Shown here piece by piece: positions 31,992-41,299 of a stretch of 64,000 bases of DNA (position 1 is its first letter; every line of letters starts with the position of its first letter). Below the pieces are notes generated by a model. The model was not told the DNA's origin. It was given only the letters and a program-made list of their open reading frames with translations, and ran no database searches. The stretch covers positions 1 through 64,000 of the forward strand of contig JAEOAD010002672.1 of assembly GCA_036365145.1 (NCBI GenBank), in the 5' to 3' direction. This DNA is from Orientallactaga sibirica. Taxonomy: Eukaryota; Chordata; Mammalia; Rodentia; Dipodidae. Made by a program: the position numbers and the translations under genes.

Positions 31992-32023
31992 GCCTCCTTA
32001 GTGCAGCAGGCAGCGCATCAGTC
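31992..32023 (+). pseudogene. tRNA-Met 5'-half relic
   Basis: The 32 bases from 'gcctccttagtgcagcag' to 'catcagtc' match the acceptor, D-arm and anticodon-stem 5' side of elongator tRNA-Met (CAT) at about 29 of 32 positions as I remember it. They stop at the anticodon loop. The rest does not continue as tRNA. Confidence 0.5.
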
Positions 32024-32330
32024 ACAGAAATAATTCTCCGATCTTTATGACCTAACACATGAAAGCATAACTCAGTTATGAAAGTTTCTAGCTATATATG
32101 TTTTGTACTTCTCACCAAAGAACTCGATCCTATGAATTTTCAAATTTAATTAGAGGAGTAACCAAAACAAGGTTTTATATAAAATATTTCTTTCACATAG
32201 TAATGTTAATGTAAATTCAATGCTCTGAAGGGTCACGATTTGCCATTAAAGCTCACTGGGGAAGGTCAATGTAAGGCTGACAATGACCACATGCCAGTCA
32301 TTACCAGGGGTGCAAAATGGCTGAAGACTG

Positions 32331-32395
32331 GGCTGGAGAGATGGTTTAGCGGTTAAGGTGCTGAGATTAAAGGCATGCGCCACCACGCCCAGCTT
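32331..32395. repeat. DIP head joined to inverted B1 head
   Basis: 'gggctggagagatggtttagcggttaaggtg' (plus DIP) runs straight into 'ctgagattaaaggcatgcgcc..cccagc' (minus B1). Two 5' SINE ends face each other with the bodies missing. Confidence 0.8.
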
Positions 32396-32541
32396 ATTTT
32401 TTTGCATTTTTGACTTAACATTTTGCAATTTACCTTCTTGTTTTCAGTGAAAGAAAATCTACTTCTGACTAATTATGTGTAAAAAAGGTACTTATATGTT
32501 TAACGAACAGCAATTAAAAATGAGTAAAACGAGTAAAACAC

Positions 32542-32700
32542 ACTGGGCATGGTGGTGCACACCTTTAATTCCAGCACTCTGGAGGCAGAGGTAGGAGGAT
32601 CACCATGAGTTTGAGGCCATCCTGAGACTACATAGTTAATTCCAGGTCAGCCTGGACCAGAGTGAGACTCTACCTTGAAAAACCAAAAATAAAAAAAATG
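32542..32700 (+). repeat. B1 SINE
   Basis: Full-length; flanked by 'gagtaaaac' on both sides. Confidence 0.9.
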
Positions 32701-32715
32701 AGAGAGAGTAAAACA

Positions 32716-32905
32716 GGGCTGGGGAGATGGCTCAGCAGTTAAGGTGCTCACCTGCAAAGCCTAACAAGCCAAATTCAATTCCCCAGTACTCACGTAAAGC
32801 CAGATGCACAAGGTGGCATGTGCACCTGGAGTTTATTTGCAGAGGACCATTCTCTCTCTCTCTCCCTCCCTTCCTTTCTCTCAAATAAATAAAATATTTT
32901 TAAAT
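32716..32905 (+). repeat. DIP SINE
   Basis: Lacks the 'gtggctggaggccctggcgtgc' stretch; flanked by 'aaatgagta..aac'-type repeats. Confidence 0.88.
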
Positions 32906-32976
32906 GAGTACAACAAACACATGCTGAATGAATTTTCGGACTGCATTGCAAATATGTTAATAATTACGGGAAGGAA

Positions 32977-33150
32977 GCAGGGTGTGGTGGCACATGCCTT
33001 TAATCCCAGCACTTGGGAGGCAGAGTAGGAGGATCACCACTAGTTCGAGGCCACCCTGAGACTACATAGTGAATTCCAGGTCAGCCTGAGCTAGAGCGAG
33101 AGCCTACCTCTAAAAACGAAAAAGAAAAAGAAAGAAGAAAAGAAAATAAA
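32977..33150 (+). repeat. B1 SINE with A-rich tail
   Basis: Flanked by 'aataattacgggaaggaa' / 'aataattatgggaaagg'. Confidence 0.92.
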
Positions 33151-33299
33151 AATAATTATGGGAAAGGTAAAATTTGAAATAATTAGAGTTTGGGGATAAT
33201 TGCTTTTTAGCAAAAGAGGCAGGTGATACAAACAGTGTTTAGGAGAAACACTCATTGCTCAATATCATATAGAAAGACGCTAGTCTCAAAATGAGCTAA

Positions 33300-33945
33300 G
33301 GCTTCCGTCCCGATGGCATCGGTGGAAGCCCGCCTCAGCTGGCGCGGAGGCAAAGGCAAGGCCTTTAGGGACCTTCAACAGGCTTTGGGGCACACGGGGG
33401 TCTGGGAGGGCACTGAGAAAGGACAACTCCCATTCCCAAGCACCAGGGGGACCTCCATCCTGCACACGTGCACTCCCCGGGGAGCACTCGCCACCACAGC
33501 CCCACCCCGGCCCCATCCCCGGCTGGTGACCCGCCCACAGGGTGCCTGCCCGGCCTGGCCCTCACCCTCCACCCGGTTGGGAACCGTCACCTGGGCCCCC
33601 GCCCTCCCCGCCCCATCTACAGGGGTCCCCGTCCACACTGCCCATACCGCCGCCCCGCCCCCACCCTCCGCCTCAGCATGTAGCCACACCCACCAGAAAA
33701 CCTCTTCATCCCGCTCTGGGCTGTCAGCCTCCACAGGTGGCCACGTCTGGGAAATGGCTTCACCCCGCCCCCTCTCCTCCACCGCAGAGGGAAGCCCCGC
33801 CCCCGTGCATCACCCCGCCCCCTGCCCGTGGGCCTGCCAGTCCCCCTCAGGCTCCACAGGTGGCCACGCCCACTGCTTCACCCACCTCCCCGTTCTCCAC
33901 CTCAGAGGACAGCCCCACCCAGCATCATTCACACAGAAATTAAGT
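33300..33945. other. GC-rich, CpG-containing island
   Basis: About 650 bp of very C-rich DNA in AT-rich surroundings, with many CpG and repeated GC-box cores (ccgccccgcccc, caccccgccccc). A diverged tandem unit of about 120 bp recurs ('ctccacaggtggccacg' at 33731 and 33853). A 214-codon plus frame (33313-33957) and a 135-codon minus frame are open, but both are low-complexity and proline- or glycine-rich, as GC-rich DNA tends to give. I recognise no domain. It could be a CpG island or a degenerate GC-rich minisatellite. It sits between two OMA1 relic exons. Confidence 0.6.
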
Positions 33946-34063
33946 TGTAATGTTTAAGATCACATGTACTGAATAGAGTACTTCATTGATAATATCACAT
34001 AAGGATGTGTTTAATTCTCATATCAAGCAGGCATTTGAATTGGTACATTAAAACCTATATCTA

Positions 34064-34220
34064 AGCCAGGCATGGTGGCGTGCGCCTTTAATTCCAGCAC
34101 TCAGGAAGCAGAGGTAGGAGCATCACTGTGAGTTCGAGGCCACCCTGAGAGTACATGGTGAATTCCAAGTCAGCCTGAGCCAGAGTGAAAACCGACCTCA
34201 AAAAAAATTAAAAAAAAAAA
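34064..34220 (+). repeat. B1 SINE
   Basis: Full-length, diverged end. Confidence 0.88.
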
Positions 34221-34317
34221 ACCACCTACATCTATATGTGTGCGTGCATATATACAGATATACATGTACATATAATTTTTTAACACTTTCAGGTCTTGTT
34301 TCTTAATTTTTTATTTC

Positions 34318-34475
34318 ATTTTTTTTTGTTTTGTTTTTGCAAGGTAGAGTCTCACTCTAGCCAAGGCTGACCTGGAATTCACTCTATTCTCAGGGTGGCC
34401 TCGAACTCATGGCGACTCTCCTACCTCTGCCTCCCGAGTGCTGGGATTAAAGGCGTGCGCCACCATGCCCGGCTT
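34318..34475 (-). repeat. B1 SINE with target duplication
   Basis: Flanked by 'ttgtttcttaattttt'. Confidence 0.93.
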
Positions 34476-34762
34476 TTGTTTCTTAATTTTTAACACTTTC
34501 TTAATGATACAAATGGTAGAATATACATCAATTTAATATGAGGTCCTGTCTCCCTCTTCCCAAAATATTTTCTCAACTTGCCTCTTACTAGGCTAAAACC
34601 TATGAAACAATTTAAATCTTTATAGGTGCAGTGCTGAAAGACTGGTCTTAACTAAGAAAAAATTTTACACTAAGAACTCATTGTTGCTTCTGTTTTTAAT
34701 CCCCTCCCATGCATAAGGTCAAAAGCTCATTTGTATTAAAAAAGTTATCAAAAAAAAAAAAA

Positions 34763-34905
34763 AGCCAACGTGGTGGCACATGCCTTTAATCACAGCACTT
34801 AGGAGGCAGAGGTAGGAGGATCGCCATGAGTTCGAGGCCACCCTGAGGCTTCATAGTGAATTTCAGGTCAGCCTGGACTAGAGTGAGACCTTACCTTGAA
34901 AAACC
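34763..34905 (+). repeat. B1 SINE
   Basis: Full-length, 'aaagccaacgtggtgg' head. Confidence 0.88.
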
Positions 34906-34920
34906 AAAAATAAAATAAGT

Positions 34921-35030
34921 ACCAGGTGTGATAGCTCATGCCTTTAATCTCAGCACTCAGAGGCTTAGGTAGGAGATCTTTTTACATTCAAGGGCAGCCT
35001 GGGCTACAGAAGAACCTAAGACAAGGGGAT
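34921..35030 (+). repeat. Old B1-type SINE
   Basis: Diverged and shortened; 'gggcagcctgggctac' remains. Confidence 0.65.
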
Positions 35031-35059
35031 CACAAGGTGAAGGTCAACTTTGCTACATA

Positions 35060-35310
35060 GCAAGGGAAGAAAGAACAGAAGAGAAGAAAAGAAAAGAAAA
35101 GAAAAGAAAAGACAGCAGGCAGGCAGGTAGGGACCGGAAGGAATGAAGGAAAAAAGGGAGGGAGGGGAGAAAGGGAATGAAAGAAGAAGAAAGGAAGGAA
35201 GAAAGAACAGAGGAAGAGAAGTGAAAGAAAAAGGGAGAAAAGGAGAAAGAGAGAGAGAGAAAGGCAGGGAGGAAAATAGGACAGGAGAGAGGTGGTGAGG
35301 AGGGAAGGGA
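35060..35310. repeat. GA-rich low-complexity tract
   Basis: Almost pure purine on the plus strand, with 'gaaaa', 'ggaa' and 'gaga' submotifs. It gives spurious long minus frames. Confidence 0.93.
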
Positions 35311-35391
35311 ACACAACAAACTGCCAAAAGACATTTAGGACCAAATACTATCTTATTATACCTTGCTTTCAAAATATACTCTCACTACAGA

Positions 35392-35452
35392 GTTATTTAT
35401 TCATTCAATTAACACACATTGGGCATTACTTTGCATGCTGTGCTAGTCCTTA
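35392..35452 (-). repeat. L2-like 3' end fragment
   Basis: 'ttattcattcaattaacacacattgggcattactttgcatgctgtgctag' is the inverse of an L2 end. Confidence 0.5.
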
Positions 35453-35466
35453 ATTTAAAAAAAAAC

Positions 35467-35659
35467 AGGGCTGGAGAGATGGCTTCATAGTTAAGCTTCT
35501 TGCCTGCAAAGCCAGGTTTGATTCCCCAGGACCCACATAAGCCAGATGCACAAGGGAGCACTTGTGTATGGAGTTCATTTGCTGAAGGTCCTGGCATGCC
35601 CATTCTCTCTGTCTCTGTCTCTGTCTCTCTCTTACTCTCTTTCTCTCTCTCAAATAAAA

Positions 35660-35706
<47 letters not shown>
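35467..35706 (+). repeat. DIP SINE with (AAAT)n tail
   Basis: The tail expanded to about 13 'aaat' units. Confidence 0.92.
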
Positions 35707-35942
35707 AACTTTTAAAAAGCAATAAACAACACAGAGAAGGTTCTTGGCTCCATTATGCTCACCCCAGTGAAAGGTCAGGAGGAAGACCATTGTCCCTTCA
35801 CCTCCTGTAGACGCTCGCAGAAGAACAGAAGGTCAAGACAAGAAACAAGCATGAGCCCTGCCTGACCCACCCCAGGACTGCCCGCATGCACGGAGACAGT
35901 CCAGGGAACAGCCCAGCGGTGTCTCCTCATCACACTGGGCAC

Positions 35943-36104
35943 CCCCTTCCCAGGAAAGTGACAGTGGGGGTGTGCACATGGGCAGACAGCACTAGTTAGC
36001 GGGTGCAGAGTGGGAACACTTTTCCTTTTCCCAGGAAAGTGACAGTGGGGGTGTTCACATGGACAGATAGCACTAGTTAGCAGGTGCACAGTGGGAACAC
36101 CTTT
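35943..36104. repeat. 81-bp tandem duplication
   Basis: 'caggaaagtgacagtggggg' starts at 35951 and 36032. The 81-bp period keeps a minus frame (35775-36089) in register as a 27-residue repeat. No protein family is recognised. Confidence 0.85.
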
Positions 36105-36239
36105 TCCAGGTCTGAGGCTTTCAACTCACTTCTTGTCAAGACTAAAGTTCAAAGCAATGCATCCTCCATATTTAAGAAACTCCCTCTCTGTGCATTATGT
36201 GAAGCAATCTCATGAAAAGCCACTCTTGTCATGACTTAC

Positions 36240-36468
36240 GAGGTCGTACCCCAGCTCCGACAGAAGTCTGAAATGCTCTTTCCCCATGAGCAGCAATTTA
36301 CTCCTTCCTGTGACGGGACTCACTTCCAGGTAAATGAAATAAAACATTACAAACAGGAGTCCAAAACCATTGAGAGCTAGGAACAACTTCCACAGAGTAT
36401 TCCTCACACTCTCTTTAAACAGTTGCTTCTTGTTAGGAGGAAGGGCCTGCCATCACTTCCTTATACGT
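36240..36468 (-). pseudogene. OMA1: OMA1 pseudogene, first retained exon
   Basis: 229 bp on the minus strand between a pyrimidine-rich acceptor (TTTTCTCTTTGCTCCAG) and a consensus donor (GTAAGT). The frame reads RIRK, a TGA stop (36453-36455), then [16 protein letters not shown] and onward through a hydrophobic membrane segment ([10 protein letters not shown]) to [20 protein letters not shown]. This follows the membrane-anchor and inter-domain part of OMA1 (human ..[14 protein letters not shown]..); the stop replaces the first of the paired tryptophans. Conserved residues near the end also differ (SELGYDL against human SELEYEA). Exon phase and both splice sites fit the parent gene. This is an unprocessed copy, not a retrocopy. 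Confidence 0.93.
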
Positions 36469-36669
36469 CTGGAGCAAAGAGAAAATTCAAAGTTCGGATA
36501 ACCCTATCATCACCTATCACCAAAACTCAAATGCATGTGCTAGAGTTGTCAGTTACAAACACTTGCATCTCCCTCTATAAATATACATGTGTGCTTTATA
36601 AGCTTCTTAGCTGAAGAATAGAAAAGGTAATTAACCTTGTGGAACCAGAGTTAAAATTCTTTTGTAAAA

Positions 36670-36872
36670 ATGTTTTTCTTCCTTCTTTCCTTCTTCCCGC
36701 CCTCCTTCCCTTCCTGTTCTTTGAGAGAAAGAGTAAGAGAGAAGACAGAGAGGGAGAAAGAGAGGGAGAGAGAGAGAGGGAGAGGGATAATGGGCACACC
36801 AGGGCCTCTGCCACTGCAAAGGAACTCCAGGTACATACACCACTTTTTGTATACAGCTTTACACAGGTACTG
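36670..36872 (-). repeat. DIP SINE, first part, split by an insertion
   Basis: Tail, GA-rich part and middle up to 'cacaggtactgg'. The remaining head ('ggaatcaaaccc...ccatctctccaggccc') lies at 37441-37506. Confidence 0.85.
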
Positions 36873-37440
36873 GTGATAGGAGACAGAAATTGGCTATGTA
36901 GTCAGGTTAACAGGTCCGCAAAAGTAATGGTGTTTTATTCTTTGACTAAAAGCAGGAAATGTCACTAAGCTTGCAGAAACCCAGATGTTGCACCCTCCAG
37001 GAAAGATCTCTAGATTAAGCTTGCACTCTTGCTAGAGGACAGAAATTCTGACCCTCACCTAAGATGACTGGCCCAGCTGTAAAAGCTGGTCTTTGTCCAT
37101 AGCAACCTGCCGGCCTGGTACCACCTCCTTATGTAACCATTCCCCTTACAAAAACCCAGACCTGAGTCTCAAGGTGGGCGTCTCAAACATCCTCTTACCT
37201 CTCTGGGCAAGAGCTCTGCCCTCTCCCTCATGGGGCTTCTCAAAAGCTCTCTCACCTCCCTAGGCTTAAGCCCCTTTCTCTTCATCCTCCTAAAGCTTTA
37301 AACTGTAATCAAGTCTTTCTGAACCTTGTCTTCTGGTCGGTGGATTTCACTCTTCAAGTTCACAGGAAAAGGAGCTGGGAACACCCCCAAATTACTGGTA
37401 CACTGGTGTCCAAGGAACCCCAAATTCATGTATCACTGGG
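36873..37440 (+). mobile_element. Probable solo LTR inside a DIP SINE
   Basis: About 565 bp start 'tgataggagacag' and separate the two DIP parts. 'actgg' occurs at both edges. The last third ('aatcaagtctttctgaaccttgtcttctggtcgg') looks like a U5 region of a class I ERV LTR. A short duplication, 'ggaacaccccca' / 'ggaacccca', occurs near the right end. Ends are not canonical and direction is a guess. Confidence 0.35.
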
Positions 37441-37506
37441 GAATCAAACCCAGGCCTACAGGCTTTCCAAGTAAGTCCCTTTACTGCTGAGCCATCTCTC
37501 CAGGCC
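37441..37506 (-). repeat. DIP SINE, second part
   Basis: Head of the copy split at 36872. Confidence 0.88.
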
Positions 37507-38094
37507 CAGGGTTAAAAATCCTAATGCTCTTTGGAGTTTTTGTCTATTTGAAGTAGAAAAGCTAAGGTGAAGAGTCATTTCACCACAAATACCACTAATT
37601 AATTAACATCGACTGTTACCATATGGAAGCACTCTTCTGATGACTTAGTAAGTATGACTTGCCCAAATGAACACCCTGGGGTTACAGAACATCTTCCCCA
37701 CCATTCTTCCCACATTCCTCAGACATCACACAACCTGGCAGTGCTCCAGCAGAGCCGGGCAGAAGGGCAGCAACTCTGTCTTGACTCAGGAAGTGGACGG
37801 CACTGCTCAGAAGCAGAAATGCCACCGTCCTTTCCAGAGATGAGAAAGGAAAGGTACTGGGATGAGAAGCACTGAAAATCAGGAAGTGGACTTTCCTAGT
37901 ACCACTGAGAGGGTCCATTTTCTGCAGGCAACAGTTCTCTCAACTGCTTATCACAGCTCATAATCTTTTTATTAGTGTGTTAATTATTGGGACAAAACCT
38001 TTGCCTTATAAATTCACTTGTAAAATCTTAAGAAAGAATGCAACATGTATCATTCTGTTAATAAGACCTTAATTTACAAAGCAATCGCTTATAG
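37507..38094. other. Unique sequence, nothing recognised
   Basis: Searched on the minus strand for upstream OMA1 exons without success. Confidence 0.45.
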
Positions 38095-38225
38095 TTGTCA
38101 TAACTGTCTTAGGTTGCTGCTGTCATTGGGAAGTCCCCAGCCTGTGGTACTATTAGGAGGCGGTGGAACCTCCTCTAGAAGCAAGTTAGGTCATCGGGAA
38201 AGTGCCCTTGGACAGGATATTGTAA
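38095..38225 (+). mobile_element. MLT1-like LTR fragment
   Basis: 'ggaggcggtggaacctcc', 'gcaagttaggtcatcgggaaagtgcccttgg' fit an old MaLR LTR. Confidence 0.45.
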
Positions 38226-38242
38226 TGTGCATATAACGTGCA

Positions 38243-38246
38243 TGCG

Positions 38247-38303
<57 letters not shown>
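38243..38303. repeat. (CG)n(CA)n microsatellite
   Basis: 'gcgcgcgcgc' then about 25 'ac' units; purine-pyrimidine alternation of Z-DNA type. Confidence 0.95.
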
Positions 38304-38305
<2 letters not shown>

Positions 38306-38867
38306 GCAAATTAAGAGAAAATTCCCAGAGTCAGTAAGAGCCTCTTCCAGAATGGGTGGAAGAGGGATAGAGCAGGACGCCCAACATTCCTCTGCAGCCC
38401 TGCTGGTCAGTGACCCTTCCCTCCCGTCCCCACAGATGACTGCGTGGGGCAATGCATAGACACACACACCACATACCCCATACACAAGAACAAATATACA
38501 AGTAACTTTAAGTAAACAACTTATAAAGATTAGCACTCAGAATGCTGGGCATTCATGTACACAAAGATACACATACAAATAAATATAAAAAGAACTCCAA
38601 CAGCTATTATCCCTAGAAATCTGGATGAGTCTGTTGCTTGACCTGGGAGTCAAGGTAGTTATCTATTTTCTGACTACCAACATGAAATCATAAAGGATCA
38701 ATATGTTCCAGAGCAAGGGTTAGCCCCCAAATGTGTGCCTGCTTCAGCTTCTGAACTGTTTTTGGCCCTGTTGTAGAAATTGTATGGAAAAATCACTCTA
38801 ACACCAGTAATGAATGAAAATAGAGGAGTTTATTACCCGGGGGCCAAAAAGTTCGAGGTGCCTTTTT
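38304..38867. other. Unique sequence, nothing recognised
   Basis: No exon or repeat recognised. Confidence 0.45.
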
Positions 38868-38909
38868 AAAAAAGAATTATTTGTATTTATTTATTTATTG
38901 GAGACAGAC

Positions 38910-38962
<53 letters not shown>

Positions 38963-39114
38963 GAATAGGCACACCAGGGTCTCTAACCACTGCAAAGGAA
39001 CTCCAGACTCATGCACCACCTTGTGCATCTGGATTATGTGGGACCTGGAGAATCAAACCTGGGTTGTTAAGTTTCACAGGCAAGTGCCTTAACCACTAAG
39101 CCATTTCTCCAGCC
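38868..39114 (-). repeat. DIP SINE
   Basis: Long (GA) run of about 40 bp; flanked by 'ggtgcctttttaaa' / 'ggtagctttttaaa'. Confidence 0.93.
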
Positions 39115-39296
39115 CTAAGGTAGCTTTTTAAAGAAGTTGTGGCCCCAACTGAAGATTTTATTTTTATTTTATAGTTTTCATAGACAAGGGGAGGGGCAAG
39201 TGAACTAGCAAGTTATGACAATTTGCATATCAATCATGTTTATAGTCAGGACGCCCTAACAGTGAACTCCATTTTACTTTGTTTTAGCCTAAACTT

Positions 39297-39454
39297 TTTT
39301 TTTTTTTTTTAAGTTTTTTGAGGTAGGGTCTCACTCCAGCCCAGGCTGGCCTGGAATTCACTACGTAGTCTCAGAGTGGCCTCGAACTCACAGTGATTCT
39401 CCTATCTCTGCCTCCCTAGTGCTGGGATTAAAGGCATGCACCACTATGACTGGC
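39297..39454 (-). repeat. B1 SINE
   Basis: Full-length. Confidence 0.9.
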
Positions 39455-39697
39455 ACAAAAAACAATATATGTTTTTTTAGAAACACCTGGATTTTATTTA
39501 TTTTGTTTGTTAGTTAGTTTTGAGGCAAGCCCAACAGACTCCCTTTACTTATTTTATTTTATTTATTTACTTTTATTGACAAATCCCTTAATTGTAGACA
39601 CTATCCCATGGTACTTCCCTCCCTCCCCCACTTTCCATTTCCAAACTCCACTCTCCATTGTATCACCTCCCCCACTCAATCAGTCTCTCTCTCTCTC

Positions 39698-39856
39698 TCT
39701 CTTTTTTTTTTTTTTTTTGGCTTTTTGAGGTAGGGTTTCACTCTAGTCCAGGCTGACCTGGAATTAACTATGTAGTCTCAGGGTGGCCTCGAACTCTTGG
39801 TGATCCTCTGCCTCCCGAGTGCTGGGATTAAAGGCGTGCACCACTGTGCCCAGGTA
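39698..39856 (-). repeat. B1 SINE in L1
   Basis: Flanked by 'aatcagtctctct'; small deletion in 'gatcctctgcctcc'. Confidence 0.93.
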
Positions 39857-39894
39857 ATCAGTCTCTCTTTTAATTTTGATGTCATCATCTTTTC

Positions 39895-40056
39895 CTTTTT
39901 TTTTTTTTTTTTGGTTTTTCAAGATAGGGTCTCACTATAGGCCAGGCTGACCTGGAATTCACTATATAGTCTCAGGGTGGCCTCAAATTCGCAGTGATCC
40001 TCTTACCTCTGCCTCCCAAACGCTGGGATTAAAGGTGTGCGCCACCACACCTGGTT
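39895..40056 (-). repeat. B1 SINE in L1
   Basis: Second insertion 40 bp away; flanked by 'ttttcct'. Confidence 0.92.
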
Positions 40057-40520
40057 TTCCTCCTATTGTGATGGTCTTGTGTAGGTATTTCCAGGCACTG
40101 TGAGGTCAAAGATATCCAGCCCATTATGCTACTCTCACTTTTGGTTAGAGAAGCTTCTCTTTTCAGATGGCGATGACCTTGGGATGATTCAAAAGGCACC
40201 ATGGAGCTGAGAAGAAGAGACAGAGGAGTGCTCAGCACTTAAAGATCTCTAACACACCTTCCAAGGCTCAGAGTTCATTGCAGAAGAGGTAACGGAAAGA
40301 ATTTAAGAGTCAAAGGAAGGGTAGGACTCCTTACAATATTGTTTAAATGAGTATGATACACTCCCTAAAATGAGCACAGATGTGGGAACACGCAGCTACA
40401 ATGCAATGGTGTTAGGGCAGCATGGGAATACAATACAGACCTGCTCCATCTGTCATGTCTGTTGGGAACCCCAGTGCATCTCACCCCAGTAAGGATAGCA
40501 GACATTAAAAAAATTAAATG

Positions 40521-40738
40521 GGGGGCTGGAGAAATGGCTTAGCGGTTAAGGCGTTTGCCTGTGAAGCCAAAGGATTCCGGTTCGATTCTCCAGGCCCCAT
40601 GTAAGCCAGATGCACAAGGGGCACATGCATCTGGAGTTCGTTTGCAGTGGCTGGAGGCCCTGGCATGCCCATTCTTTCTCTGTCTGCATCTCTTCTATCT
40701 CTCCCTCTCTGCTTGCAAATAAATAAATAATTTTAAAA
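40521..40738 (+). repeat. DIP SINE
   Basis: Near consensus; 'aaaaattaaatgggg' at both ends. Confidence 0.93.
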
Positions 40739-40750
40739 AAAAAATTAAAT

Positions 40751-40948
40751 GGGCCTGAAGAGATGGCTTGGTGGTTAAGCACTTGCCTATGAAGCCCAAG
40801 GACCCCAGTTCGAGGCTTGATTCCCCAGGACCCACATAAGCCAGATGCACAAAGTGGCACATGTATCTGGACTTTGTTTGCAGTGGCTGGGGGCCCTGGT
40901 GCACCCATTCTCTCTCTCTCTCTCCCTCTCTCTCTCTGTCCCTCTCAA
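40751..40948 (+). repeat. DIP SINE
   Basis: Contains an extra 'ttcgagg' beside the box B-like motif ('gttcgaggcttgattcc'). Confidence 0.9.
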
Positions 40949-40950
40949 AT

Positions 40951-41092
40951 TGGTAGTGCACGCCTTTAATCCCAGCACTTGGGAGGTGGAGGTAGGAGGA
41001 TTACCGTGAATTCAAGGCCACTCTGAGACTACAGAGTGAATTCCAGGTCAGCCTGGACAAGAGTGAAACCCTACCTTGAAAAACTAAAAAGA
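40951..41092 (+). repeat. B1 SINE, slightly 5'-truncated
   Basis: Starts 'tggtagtgcacgcc' directly after the DIP tail. Confidence 0.88.
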
Positions 41093-41238
41093 AGCCGGGC
41101 GTGGTGGCGCATGCCTTTAATCCCAGCACTTGGGAGGCAGAGGTAGGAGGATCGCCGAGAGTTCGAGGCCACCCTGAGACTACATAGTGAATTCCAGGTC
41201 AGCCTGAGCCAGAGTAAGACCCTACCTCGAAAAACCAA

Positions 41239-41281
<43 letters not shown>

Positions 41282-41284
41282 ATA
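41093..41284 (+). repeat. B1 SINE with (AAAT)n tail
   Basis: Close to consensus with intact box A-like 'gtggcgcatgcc' and box B-like 'gagttcgaggcc'; tail of about 12 'aaat' units. Confidence 0.94.
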
Positions 41285-41299
41285 GAAAAAGAAAAAAGA

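Larger units (their letters stand above)
39545..40330 (-). mobile_element. L1 3' end, split by two B1 copies
   Basis: The minus strand ends in the rodent L1 terminus ('ccatgggatagtgtctacaatt..', then 'gtcaataaa'). The inner blocks ('aatcagtctctcttttaattttgatgtcatcatc', 'agaagcttctcttttcagatgg') recur in the fragment at 58205. Confidence 0.65.

Noticed and set aside
33313..33957. 214-codon open frame on the plus strand
   Set aside because: It lies wholly in C-rich repetitive DNA, is proline- and threonine-rich without domains, and has similarly long frames on the other strand, as expected from stop-poor GC-rich sequence.
35016..35372. Three overlapping minus frames of about 100 codons
   Set aside because: Serine/leucine/phenylalanine-rich translations of a pure GA tract.
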